DNA of 64,000 bases from Candidatus Nitrosocosmicus arcticus (lineage in GTDB: Archaea; Thermoproteota; Nitrososphaeria; Nitrososphaerales; Nitrososphaeraceae), in NCBI RefSeq assembly GCF_007826885.1, contig NZ_ML675590.1, positions 1 through 64,000 of the forward strand. The letters run 5' to 3'. Below, in pieces: positions 9,426 to 18,178 of the stretch. Each line of letters begins with the position of its first letter. Position 1 is the first letter of the stretch. The notes under the pieces were generated by a model that had not been told where the DNA came from, made no database searches, and saw only the letters and a program-made list of their open reading frames with translations. Made by a program: the position numbers and the translations under genes.

Positions 9426-10016
9426 CTAATTCTTAATTAGGTTTTTTCTAGTTTTTATGGCATGACAATTAGGACAAAGTGCTTGACAGTTATTTTCTCT
9501 ATTGTCCGATCTATTGCTATTCTTATGATGATAATCTATGACCGTTAAATTCTTTCTACAATATGCGCATCTATGATTTTGCTTTCTTAGAATTCTTTCT
9601 CGTGTCCCTTGAGAAAACCCTTTTCTTGCCTTATTCGGATCTTTCTTCAACTTTTTAAGATAATTCAAAACTATTCCAGTGGCCAAAATTGAAAATAAGA
9701 GTACAAATGATGAAGGCCGAACGAACAAATCAAAAACCTTTGAAAAAAATATTACCATAAGATTATTTAGTTCGACATTGCCAGAAAAAGCATTTACAAA
9801 TACGTCTAGATTATTATTTGTATTTATGATCTGGTTTGAACAATCTTCACCTCCATCCAAATTTTTAGTAGATGACTCCGATGAATAATCTGCAAATTCT
9901 CTTCCCAGATAATTGACATATTGGTCTAAAAGCCCAATTGAATCATTCCTTAAGCAAAGAATATCATAAGCATAACTGGAATGAACTTGGGCGAGCGTGG
10001 GGACTGAAAAAAGCAT
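9426..10016 (-). CDS. Membrane-anchored HNH endonuclease-like protein
   Basis: The 196-residue frame has a C-terminal HNH zinc domain: C150/C153 (CAYC), H163-H164 (IDYHHKN), N176, C181/C184 (CPNC) and H185, the usual metal-binding and catalytic set. Ahead of it are a hydrophobic helix (about 104-120) and a basic linker. The N-terminus looks like the end of a signal peptide (VPTLAQ). In-frame codons upstream of 10016 extend the hydrophobic run (VIFTFALLAIINT) but offer no ATG/GTG/TTG, so the start is uncertain. The topology would put a mainly extracytoplasmic domain before an HNH domain. Function is unknown; nuclease activity is inferred from the motif. Confidence 0.7.
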   Translation of the reverse strand: MLFSVPTLAQVHSSYAYDILCLRNDSIGLLDQYVNYLGREFADYSSESSTKNLDGGEDCSNQIINTNNNLDVFVNAFSGNVELNNLMVIFFSKVFDLFVRPSSFVLLFSILATGIVLNYLKKLKKDPNKARKGFSQGTRERILRKQNHRCAYCRKNLTVIDYHHKNSNRSDNRENNCQALCPNCHAIKTRKNLIKN

Positions 10017-10385
10017 CGTATTTATAATGGCGAGTAGGGCAAAAGTGAAAATGACTATGATCAGATTGGAACGACACTTGTAATGGTATATATGAAAAAT
10101 GTTAAATCTGGTTAATAATGATTGTTGAATTTTTATCTACCTAAATCAAAAGTACAAGATTTTCATGAATATAGATACTCTTAAGCTTTTCTAGTCGGTT
10201 TTAACATGTGTTCATATTTATTCTAGGGTAATTCGTCTAAAATAAAAAAATGTAGTGTCAGGATTTAGATTTTAAATGACTAATATACAGGATTTTCTAA
10301 CTCAGTTCAAATTCTAGCATATGAAAATACCGGGATATTTTGAGCTCTATCCAGAGAACTGCATGTTGCTCTCTTAATTCCTAAC
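10017..10385. other. Intergenic region without a gene
   Basis: The first 100 bases may hold the real N-terminus and promoter of the HNH protein; the remainder shows no coding frame, RNA gene or repeat. Confidence 0.4.
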
Positions 10386-10970
10386 CTACGGTTCTCCTGG
10401 CGAGGCCCCTTGATCCACGTTAATTGTATTAATAATTTCGCAGCTTTGTAGGTTACCGTTGAATATCATTCCTTTTGCTGCCTGAAAGGTGTCTACTTGG
10501 TTAAATTGAGATGAGCAATCACCATTAGAATCTGTTAGAATGGTTACAATCGCCGATTCTCCTAACTGATTTTCAATATCCATAGTATCAAATGGAGTTT
10601 CTGAAATGGTATAATTTCCAGGATCTAGAGAAATATTTGTTCCATTAGCCGATCCTTGAAAACTAGTTATATTTGGGTTATTTCCTGTTACTACCAAATT
10701 AGACTGATTTGCATCAACATTTTCGAGGACAAACTGACAGACAGAATCATCACTTGGAATACCTAATGAGGAATCACAACGAACAATTTTAGTTACTGTA
10801 ACAGTAGCCTGTTGTTCTTGAGTCGTGTTTGCTACTACTGGTTGCCCCTTAGTGTCAGACGTTGAGTTATTTTGACCATATATATCCCAACTGACCTGAG
10901 GATAACCTCCTATTGAAACCGTATTCAAAATGAAAAAGATTGCAGTTGATATACCTAATAATTTAATCAA
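10386..10970 (-). CDS. Secreted protein with prealbumin-like/collagen-binding B-type repeat
   Basis: The 194-residue protein starts with a signal peptide (about 1-25) and a Ser/Thr/Gln linker. One beta domain then begins at TVTKIVRCDSSLGIPSDDSV. The pattern VTK..RC, SLDPGNYTISETP and NGNLQSCEIINTI matches the prealbumin-like folds of archaeal surface proteins in which a Gly-rich loop precedes TISE. Four cysteines probably form two disulfides. It most likely works outside the cell as an adhesion or matrix module. No neighbours form an operon with it. Confidence 0.6.
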   Translation of the reverse strand: MIKLLGISTAIFFILNTVSIGGYPQVSWDIYGQNNSTSDTKGQPVVANTTQEQQATVTVTKIVRCDSSLGIPSDDSVCQFVLENVDANQSNLVVTGNNPNITSFQGSANGTNISLDPGNYTISETPFDTMDIENQLGESAIVTILTDSNGDCSSQFNQVDTFQAAKGMIFNGNLQSCEIINTINVDQGASPGEP

Positions 10971-11374
10971 TTACTTAGTATGCATGAAGGGGATTAATTA
11001 ATATTTAAAAAAAATATTGTCAGCATTCTTCTGCCCAGCACCAGCATTTTTCAATAATTCCACTAAGGTAAGAATTGAGATGTGATATGAACAAGGTGTC
11101 AGTGATTCCTTAAACTTTCAAAATTAAAGATTGGTAATCATGTTGGAGTTAATGGTAAATTTCTACTATTATTTGAAATCTCTATCTAGATTTTGATATA
11201 TGGTTATACAATGGACTGATAAACAACGAATTTTAATGGATATAATGCTCTGTTAGACACGTTTCAACGAACGATCTGATTATTTGCTATATTGTTAATT
11301 TAATATCTAATTTGTTTTACCAATTGTAACATTTTTCTGACTGTCTGTATTTAAATATCAATACATCAAGCTAA
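10971..11374. other. Divergent intergenic region
   Basis: About 400 A/T-rich bases between genes transcribed apart, so both promoters should lie here. No coding frame or RNA gene was seen. Confidence 0.4.
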
Positions 11375-11737
11375 ATGAAGATGCAAGAATTAAAATTTTC
11401 TATCATTATATTTTGTGCCCTTGGGATATTGGGCTTATTGATTGGGTCTCCAGATATATCTACTATAATCGCCACCTCTTTACCATCACCATCACCATCA
11501 CCATCACCACAACAAGATTCTGCTGGAATATCTGACAGTATCGAAGATTCCGCACTCGTAAACCTTTCACAAGCATTACAAGAAGACAAAGAAGATGGTG
11601 ATCAAAATGGTGGAGAAAATTGGGATAAGGCTATAGATAACTTAGAAGAGGAACTGGGATTTCCAGTCGATGATGATGTCGAAGAAGCATTGATGAATAT
11701 AACGGAGGTTCATTTGAATAACATGTCAAACCAATGA
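11375..11737 (+). CDS. Small secreted acidic protein with Ser-Pro repeat
   Basis: The 120-residue product has an N-terminal hydrophobic segment (about 7-28) followed by a perfect (Ser-Pro)5 tract from the repeated codons ATCACC. An acidic tail follows, rich in Asp/Glu (EDKEDGDQNGGENWDKAIDN) and ending with N-glycosylation-like NIT and NMS sites. The Ser-Pro stretch should act as a stiff spacer and the acidic part may bind cations. I do not recognise a family. Export is likely; function is unknown. Confidence 0.6.
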   Translation: MKMQELKFSIIIFCALGILGLLIGSPDISTIIATSLPSPSPSPSPQQDSAGISDSIEDSALVNLSQALQEDKEDGDQNGGENWDKAIDNLEEELGFPVDDDVEEALMNITEVHLNNMSNQ

Positions 11738-12146
11738 GGCTTTATTTATAATTCTATCACATGACAGTAAAAGTTGATTGTTAGCCGTACTATTTGGTCG
11801 CCAAGAGGGCTAGCATATATTTAATCGAATCATGAATATTTTTCATATCGATCAATAGAATCATCTAGAACTATGGAGTAACTCTACCATATTGGCCCGT
11901 CCTTATTAGAGATCCAGTTGTTACTAGACTATTATTGTTTGAAAATATTTTTATGCAATTGTAATTATATCTCTCAGGCAAATGCTCTTTCCTATGGGTA
12001 TGAAATTGATTTACTAACTTTACTACAACTACGAAATAAAATAATAAAAATATTCTCTGCTCTAAAAAGTATGTGATATGCTAGGCAGCCGACCAAATGA
12101 GTGCATTCCTTTTTATGTCTACATTTTGAGTACTAGTAATTCTAAA
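11738..12146. other. Intergenic region without a gene
   Basis: About 400 A/T-rich bases with no supported coding frame, RNA gene or repeat. Confidence 0.4.
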
Positions 12147-12284
12147 TTATTTTGCTGGTCTTCTCATTGAAAACATTGTTTTAATTCCTTCAGATAACAA
12201 ACAGGCTAAGAATACGACCATCGCGGTGTCATTGCCCGTATTATTGTAGACATGCAAAACTCCAATCGTCGTGGCTTGATACAT
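12147..12284 (-). CDS. Possible 45-residue membrane microprotein
   Basis: On the minus strand an ATG at 12284 opens a 45-codon frame ending in TAA at 12147. It reads MYQATTIGVLHVYNNTGND, a hydrophobic stretch AMVVFLACLLSEG, and a basic end (MRRPAK). Its composition is more protein-like than the surrounding sequence. It overlaps the first 33 bases of the plus-strand gene at 12252, so at most one of the two starts is correct as drawn. Weak evidence. Confidence 0.3.
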   Translation of the reverse strand: MYQATTIGVLHVYNNTGNDTAMVVFLACLLSEGIKTMFSMRRPAK

Positions 12285-12749
12285 TACTTTATCATTTTAA
12301 AATTATGTGATGACCGTCCTGAAGAATTGTATACAGCAAATGTCATATCCAAAAGACCTATAGTCATTCTAATGATTTCTAGAGAGTTGAATATACTATT
12401 AAAGAACTATAAAACTCACTGCATTTTACATAGAGGTTTAAATTTTTTTCTATTCAAAATTAATCTTAATACTTTAATATTTCAAATTCCTTGCATAACA
12501 AGGAATATAATTCCTTTATTGGAAAATATAGCCAATTTCAAAAATCTTTTCGAAAGAGTTATATATGTAAATTGCGTATTATTGGCAATGTCAAACAATA
12601 TCAACATATTGGATAATATAAAAAAATATGTCATTTTAGCGGATCAACCTTCAGTTGGCATAGTAAGAGGGTTGCCTTCAGTGACCTTGGAGATTTTATT
12701 AAAGAAATTCTCAAAATTATTGTTTTTTTTGGGGGTAGGCAATAAATGA
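12252..12749 (+). CDS. Hypothetical protein translationally coupled to the cyclase gene
   Basis: The 165-residue frame is rich in Ile, Leu and Asn and has no signal peptide or clear family motif; a central segment (LNFFLFKINLNTLIFQI) could be beta strands. Its stop overlaps the start of the cyclase-receiver gene in an ATGA, which argues for coupled translation and a shared role. It may be a sensory partner of the following signalling proteins, but nothing in its sequence proves that. The start may lie further in than 12252, since a minus-strand frame overlaps there. Confidence 0.5.
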   Translation: MQNSNRRGLIHYFIILKLCDDRPEELYTANVISKRPIVILMISRELNILLKNYKTHCILHRGLNFFLFKINLNTLIFQIPCITRNIIPLLENIANFKNLFERVIYVNCVLLAMSNNINILDNIKKYVILADQPSVGIVRGLPSVTLEILLKKFSKLLFFLGVGNK

Positions 12750-13900
12750 ACTGTATTGGTTTTGACTCACCAATTTACTATCGAAGTATGAATCAACCAG
12801 AGGAAAACGTTTTAGATAATTCTAATAATTCTAACTCTAATATCGAACAGGTTACTTTTATTAATTGTGCTCACAAGTACTGTGTATGTTTTATTGATAT
12901 TGTTGATTCTACCAAAAATACTTGTGACATCAATGGCGCTATCAAGATACGAGGTTATTATTCTATTTTTCTGAATACAATGTCGTCGATAATTAAGAGG
13001 CATAATGGGAGAGTGATTAAGAACGCTGGCGATGGTTTGTTGTACTATTTTCCTAAAACTGTGGACTCTAAGAATGAGTTGGCATTTCAGGATGTCCTAG
13101 ATTGCGGTTTAGCGATGATCGAGGCAAACAAGTCCATTAACCAAAACTTTAACCAAAAAGGATTGTCGTCGGTATGTTATAGGATCAGTGCCAATTATGG
13201 GAAAGTTGAATTAGCGATATCCGTAAATTCTTACAACGTAGATCTTTTTGGACCAACTGTCAATATATGTTCCAAAATAAATCATTTAGCATCTTCAAAT
13301 GAAATGGTTGTTAACGGTGATTTGTATGAAGTCTTAAAAGGTACCTCATTTTACCAAGAATACTCTTTCAGAGCTTTAGATAAGAACTGTAATGAAGATG
13401 GACCATCTAACTATGTCGCATATTCAGTTCATCCAATAGATGATGCAAGCAGGAGAAAAGAGATCGAAGATAAAAGGAAAAGAAAATTTTTTGAAAATCA
13501 ACAAAATCACAAAAATTTAACCAATTCGTCATTTAATATCTTATTGATTGACGATGACGAAGATATCCTTTTTGCATTCAATTCAATAATTTCAAGTGAA
13601 GGCTATAACGTTACCTCTTTCTCAAGTTCATCAAATGCATTAATTCATTTTTCAGATAAGAATCCCTATTTTTATCATCTAGTGATAATGGACATACGCA
13701 TGCCTGAGTTAAATGGTATCAAGCTATATTCTCAGCTTAAAGTTTTGAATCCTGATGTAAAAGTCCTTTTCCTATCTGCACTAAATGCACTAGATGAGGT
13801 GCTTAGTATATTTCCAGAAATCAAGCATAGTGAAATTATTCGCAAGCCTATTGAATCCAATGCTCTCCTTACTATTATAAAATCTATATTGTGTCGGTGA
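12746..13900 (+). CDS. Class III nucleotidyl cyclase fused to a response-regulator receiver domain
   Basis: The 384-residue protein has a class III cyclase homology domain (about 42-225) and a receiver domain (about 262-384). In the cyclase, both metal-binding Asp are present: D51 in CFIDIVDST and D96 in KNAGDGLLYY. The VN.....R motif reads VNICSKIN, with Lys at the usual transition-state Arg. The receiver has the acidic pair IDDDED, phospho-acceptor D316 (VIMDIRMPELNG) and K367 (IRKP). It probably makes cAMP or a related signal under control of phosphorylation, perhaps by the histidine kinase encoded at 14100. The order cyclase then receiver is opposite to the common receiver-first layout. 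It is soluble. Confidence 0.85.
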   Translation: MNCIGFDSPIYYRSMNQPEENVLDNSNNSNSNIEQVTFINCAHKYCVCFIDIVDSTKNTCDINGAIKIRGYYSIFLNTMSSIIKRHNGRVIKNAGDGLLYYFPKTVDSKNELAFQDVLDCGLAMIEANKSINQNFNQKGLSSVCYRISANYGKVELAISVNSYNVDLFGPTVNICSKINHLASSNEMVVNGDLYEVLKGTSFYQEYSFRALDKNCNEDGPSNYVAYSVHPIDDASRRKEIEDKRKRKFFENQQNHKNLTNSSFNILLIDDDEDILFAFNSIISSEGYNVTSFSSSSNALIHFSDKNPYFYHLVIMDIRMPELNGIKLYSQLKVLNPDVKVLFLSALNALDEVLSIFPEIKHSEIIRKPIESNALLTIIKSILCR

Positions 13901-14099
13901 CTAATGAATGGAGCTTTTATAATACAAATGCTGAGGATTAGGTTGAATGCATATGGTTTGCTGAATCCATTTTCCTTACCGAGATCAACCATTATCGAGC
14001 AAATTTCATTGACTGACTTTAATCGAGCTCCACTATCTACATTAGGACCAAATCAATTATTACAAATAGTTGAGACAACTAGCGTAGCCGGGGTTTCTC

Positions 14100-15806
14100 T
14101 TGATTAATCAATATTCAAATGACTATATCCAAAAGTCTTTGACGGTCTTAGATTTATTGTCTAATAGGATATTTATAAAATATACTCTTATCCCTGCCAT
14201 CCCCCTTTTCTTATTTGCTATTATTGCAGTCGATCCTTATCTGTGGACCAGTTCGGAAATTCATCACTTTTACATAGAGTTGTTTGCTGTAGTATTTTCT
14301 GGAGTTATAGCGTTTTACTATATCTTACACGCTCGAAACTTAAATGATAAGTTTAGTTTATTCATTGGAATCGGTTTTTCTGTAAGCGCTTCAATCGATT
14401 TGTTACATGTGGCGGTATCATTTAGTTTAATGGAAAAGGTCGATTTCCTAAAATACTTTATTCCCCAAACATGGTTTGCAGGTAGAATTTTTCTTAGCAG
14501 TATGCTATTAGTTGCAATAGCGAAATATTCTTCCCTGGTTCCAGAAGAATTGGTATTATCCAAAATAGATCAATCTGATAATAAAGAGAACCGAATTACA
14601 AGAAAATTACCTCCTTTAAATATCGATCAAAAAAAATTAGATGAAAAGCCTCAAAAAAACCTTATAATTTATCTTATTTTTCTAGGAATCGTTGCAGGAA
14701 GTATCGCAATAGTCTCTTTTTTTTTGGTCTTTCCGGCAAGTGTTTTAGATGATTATTCTTTACATAGGCCATACGAAATTCCTCCTTTAATTTTATTTAC
14801 AATAGCCTTAATTTTCTTTTATAAGAAACGACTTTACTTAAAAAAAGATGTAATTTACAAGGGGATACTTATTTATTTATTGGTAGATATTTTTTCACAA
14901 ATTATTATGTCTTACTCTACCCGATCATTTGACACAGCTCATAATGTAGCACACCTACTTAAGGACGTAGGATATTTCGTCAACATAATCGCCCTGGCAT
15001 TATCTGGAATAAGATATACAATTAATCTCAAGGAGAGGAGTGAGTTAATACAAAATCAATACGAAAAGATCAAAGAATCAGAAAAACTAAAGGATGAATT
15101 TATTAATATCGCCGCTCATGAATTAAGAACACCAATTCAACCAATACTTGCACTTTCGATTTTCTTGGCTAATAAAAAGGGGATGATAGAAGAGTACAAG
15201 GATCATATTGAAATAATCATAAAAAATTCAAAAAGACTTCAGAAACTTTCTGAAGAAATTCTGGATGCGGCAAGAATTGAAAGCCGTTCGTTAGATCTGA
15301 ATTTGGAAAGATTTGATTTGATAGGTTTGATGAGTAACATGTTAGGTGATTATTCCAATCAAACTGATAGAAATAATATCGTCATAAAATTCGTGAATGA
15401 GGGTAAAGATATCGATTGGAATATACAATTAGCGAAACAAGAAAGGGTAAATCTATTTGTCTATGCCGATAAAGACCGAATAGTTCAAGTGTTATCAAAT
15501 ATCTTGATTAACTCAATAAAGTTTACAAAAAAAGGGAGTATTACTATAGATGTTAAAAGGGCTTACAATCGAGTCTTCGTTAAAATTAGGGACTCTGGTC
15601 CAGGAATCGATAAGGAGATACTTCCTAGATTATTTGATAAATTCATAACAGGTTCTCCATCAGGGACTGGCCTTGGACTCTATATTTGCAAAAACATAAT
15701 TGAAGCTCATGGTGGAAATATATGGGCCAAAAACAATGATGAGAATAAGGGAGCAACATTCACGTTTACTTTACCAATTGATTCCCAAACATTGGTGCAA
15801 TTCTAA
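14100..15806 (+). CDS. Membrane sensor histidine kinase with MASE3-like N-terminus
   Basis: The 568-residue protein begins with several membrane helices (about 20-320) of the MASE3 type, including the motif GFSVSASIDLLHVAVSF. A cytoplasmic kinase follows: H-box with H340 (FINIAAHELRTPIQ), N-box (VLSNILINSIKFT, near 465), G1 (RDSGPGID), F-box (PRLFDKF) and G2 (GTGLGLYICKN, near 522). All catalytic boxes are intact. The signal sensed by MASE3 domains is unknown. The cyclase-receiver gene just upstream on the same strand is the likely partner. Translation is read from TTG at 14100; the gap to the previous gene is about 200 bases. Confidence 0.88.
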   Translation: MINQYSNDYIQKSLTVLDLLSNRIFIKYTLIPAIPLFLFAIIAVDPYLWTSSEIHHFYIELFAVVFSGVIAFYYILHARNLNDKFSLFIGIGFSVSASIDLLHVAVSFSLMEKVDFLKYFIPQTWFAGRIFLSSMLLVAIAKYSSLVPEELVLSKIDQSDNKENRITRKLPPLNIDQKKLDEKPQKNLIIYLIFLGIVAGSIAIVSFFLVFPASVLDDYSLHRPYEIPPLILFTIALIFFYKKRLYLKKDVIYKGILIYLLVDIFSQIIMSYSTRSFDTAHNVAHLLKDVGYFVNIIALALSGIRYTINLKERSELIQNQYEKIKESEKLKDEFINIAAHELRTPIQPILALSIFLANKKGMIEEYKDHIEIIIKNSKRLQKLSEEILDAARIESRSLDLNLERFDLIGLMSNMLGDYSNQTDRNNIVIKFVNEGKDIDWNIQLAKQERVNLFVYADKDRIVQVLSNILINSIKFTKKGSITIDVKRAYNRVFVKIRDSGPGIDKEILPRLFDKFITGSPSGTGLGLYICKNIIEAHGGNIWAKNNDENKGATFTFTLPIDSQTLVQF

Positions 15807-15960
15807 AATGGTTAATTATTCAATTTCGAATAATTTTCGATTTCAATAAAAGTTTCAGATGAATAAACATGCTGATGGATGATGGTTATATATGTCATTT
15901 AGCTTAGTATATTTACATCGTTATCTGTACCGGAAATCAGTAATCTATGAATAAATAAAA

Positions 15961-16143
15961 TTATTGAATTGATTTCCAATAAACCGTATTTAAATTCCCG
16001 CACATTTTACACTCAATACTCGTCGGAATTGTCTCTCTGTCAGGATACTTTGTAGATTTCTTGTGATCCGAGTCTGGGGGTGTAGCATTGTACGATTCTC
16101 CACATTTTGGACATGCAAACACTGCCATGGTATTGAATATCAT
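15961..16143 (-). CDS. Small zinc-ribbon protein
   Basis: The 60-residue protein has two Cys pairs, CPKC near residue 11 and CKMC near residue 46, about 32 residues apart, the layout of a zinc ribbon. An ATG at 16128 (MAVFACPKCG) is an equally good or better start than 16143. Such miniature ribbons bind nucleic acid or protein partners; no specific role can be assigned. It stands alone downstream of the histidine kinase on the opposite strand. Confidence 0.65.
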   Translation of the reverse strand: MIFNTMAVFACPKCGESYNATPPDSDHKKSTKYPDRETIPTSIECKMCGNLNTVYWKSIQ

Positions 16144-16562
16144 CTAATCATATGTAAACGTTAAGTCGGGATGTTTTTTCATTGAATTTACCATTACAGC
16201 TTGATCAACAATAATTGATTTTTTCTCCGGTAGATAATGTATCTTTATTAGATTTATTAAATAAGGAATACCAGATAGGAAAGGACCGCTTAACTAGTTT
16301 AGTTTAGGTATCTGGTTAGATTAGGGTAAGCAAATTCATGAGGATTTTTATTACCAAATCAAAAAGGGAAGATACCTTTCTAGGACGAAGGTTTTGAATT
16401 TATGGAGTGGAGGTTCCAATACACTTGATTTTTTCTATTAACTTGTTATTGTTTTCGAAAAAGGACTATATCCATAATATAATCACAGATGATGTGATGT
16501 GATCTTGATCTCTATCTAATAGACAAATCTTTAAGCTACGAAAACCACTAATCGAGAGGATT
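16144..16562. other. Intergenic region and lost 5' end of a pseudogene
   Basis: No intact gene. The right end probably contains the decayed start of the SnoaL-like pseudogene; in-frame codons can be followed back to about 16515 without an ATG. The rest shows nothing recognisable. Confidence 0.4.
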
Positions 16563-17059
16563 GATGAGCCCGATAAACTAGGCAAAATATTTGATAAACA
16601 TATAGAATATGAATTTGAAAAAGAGGATGTAGATGCGACTATGACTACAATGACTGGTGAACCATAAGTTCATCATGTCCCGACATTGACAGGTGGCTTT
16701 GGGTATGGCGAAGTATATAGCTTTTACAAAAATAACTTTGTTGGAAAAATGCCTAAGGACATTAAAATAAAACCTATATCACGTACGGTAGGAAAAGATC
16801 AGGTACTGGATGAAATCATAATTAGTTTTACTCATGATAGAGAGATTGAATATATGTTGCCTGGGGTGGAACCTACCGGCAAATATGTGGAGATACCTCA
16901 TGTAGTTATTATGAAATTTGACGGATCCAAAATTGCTCATGAACACATTTACTGGGATCAAGCTTCAGTTTTAGTTCAAACAGGACTAATCGAGGAAAAA
17001 ATATATCTGTTACGGGGATTCAACAAGCAAGACGACTACTGGAATTATCCAAAAATTAG
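16563..17059 (+). pseudogene. SnoaL-like/NTF2-fold protein, broken by a stop and a frameshift
   Basis: The frame before 16686 reads DEPDKLGKIFDKHIEYEFEK then a TAA where a Tyr or similar codon is expected (GEP, stop, VHHVPTLTGG), and continues as an NTF2-fold protein with GEVYSFYKNNFVGKMP and KFDGSKIAHEHIYWDQASVL. Near the end, a run of six A at about 17001-17006 puts the expected tail out of frame: the shifted frame reads SVTGIQQARRLLELSKN and stops at 17059. Adding one A restores it. Two separate lesions make a true pseudogene likely. Intact relatives are polyketide-cyclase-like proteins of unknown substrate. Confidence 0.72.
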
Positions 17060-17268
17060 TTTCTTTTGTAATCGCCTATTTTGCCTGATTCCTTAGTTCT
17101 TGGAAACTTTAGTATTGGATCGTGATCTTGACTCTTAATCATCAAACATTGTGATCCATTTTAGTGTTCTGAAATAAAGACTGGTTTTAATTGAAAATTG
17201 GAATTCTCATTAATAATTTTAGCAACCTTAATTATACTAAAAAAAGATTGTTCAGGATCGACGAGCTA

Positions 17269-17652
17269 TTAGTTACCTTCATTTGATAAGTCCCATATCA
17301 AATTAGTAGAATTATTTGATATTTGAATCAATTCATTGTATATCTGGCCGAGTAAATTCTCTGCTTCTGTATTATTGTTATTGCTAATCGCGGACCGGGT
17401 TTCATTGACCAAGAATTTGACAGTTTCTATTGAATCGTCTAACTGGAAAAAAGTATCACTTGCCTCACTTGTAGTATTTCCAATGTTAATTCCTGTAATT
17501 GGTTGAGCGGTCACTTCACTATAATTACTACCCAGAAAAAAAATTGCTCCAAATGCTGCCACTATTATAAATACAAAGGGCGTTTTTGAATTCATGGCGT
17601 TTTTCATGTGATTTTGAATATCTTGACCATGAGATCTTCTAAATTTTTTCAT
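17269..17652 (-). CDS. Hypothetical membrane-anchored or secreted protein
   Basis: The 127-residue product has a basic N-terminus, a hydrophobic segment at about 24-44 (FVFIIVAAFGAIFFLGSN) and an Asn/Ser-rich helical ectodomain with several N-glycosylation-like sites. The ectodomain pattern (LDDSIETVKFLVNETRSAIS, then NLLGQIYNELIQISNNSTNL) repeats as two helices, like small helical-hairpin exported proteins. I do not recognise a family. Confidence 0.6.
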   Translation of the reverse strand: MKKFRRSHGQDIQNHMKNAMNSKTPFVFIIVAAFGAIFFLGSNYSEVTAQPITGINIGNTTSEASDTFFQLDDSIETVKFLVNETRSAISNNNNTEAENLLGQIYNELIQISNNSTNLIWDLSNEGN

Positions 17653-18178
17653 AATTTTCTCATTACGTCATGGTTAATAACTAATTATTAACTTTAAACA
17701 CATATGTATACTGTGACGGAGTAGAGATTCTATGCTTTGCCGGAATTTCAAATTTTTTTATTTTAAGATACTTTTGCCTACTGGAATATTCACTATTTGA
17801 CCAAGTTATATTAAGCCTTATAATTGAATTTGGATTATTTCTGAGTAACGGTGCCTTTTTAATGCGATGCTCTTCATGGGTCAAATGTATGTATCTTTAC
17901 CACTAAAAATATTGTTTTTGCGGTAACCTTCAAATGATATAAAAAAACATTGGGAATACAAGAAATAGTCAATCCCTTCTGACAACGGTAATAGTTTCAT
18001 CCAATATTTCCAATAGAAAACAATAACGATTACTAAATCAGGGAAATACCACAGTCAATGTGTTCATATGTTAGCTAACATAATATTAGAAAAATTTTAT
18101 CTATAATTGTCATTGATCATTATTGCGGTTAATTTGAATAAAGTTTAAATATTGAAAAATAATATAAAAAACACTATA
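17653..18178. other. Divergent intergenic region
   Basis: Long A/T-rich gap before the secreted repeat protein. A 67-codon minus-strand frame at 17681-17884 starts at TTG and looks unconvincing. The promoter of the repeat-protein gene should be in the last 60 bases, where TTTAAATATTG lies ahead of the ATG at 18179. Confidence 0.4.

Noticed and set aside
13904-14107. 67-codon frame between the cyclase and kinase genes
   Set aside because: Starts just after the cyclase stop but has an unconvincing, irregular sequence and overlaps the kinase start; kept out for lack of support.
17681-17884. 67-codon minus-strand frame with TTG start
   Set aside because: Low-complexity basic composition and no structural pattern; lies in a likely promoter region.
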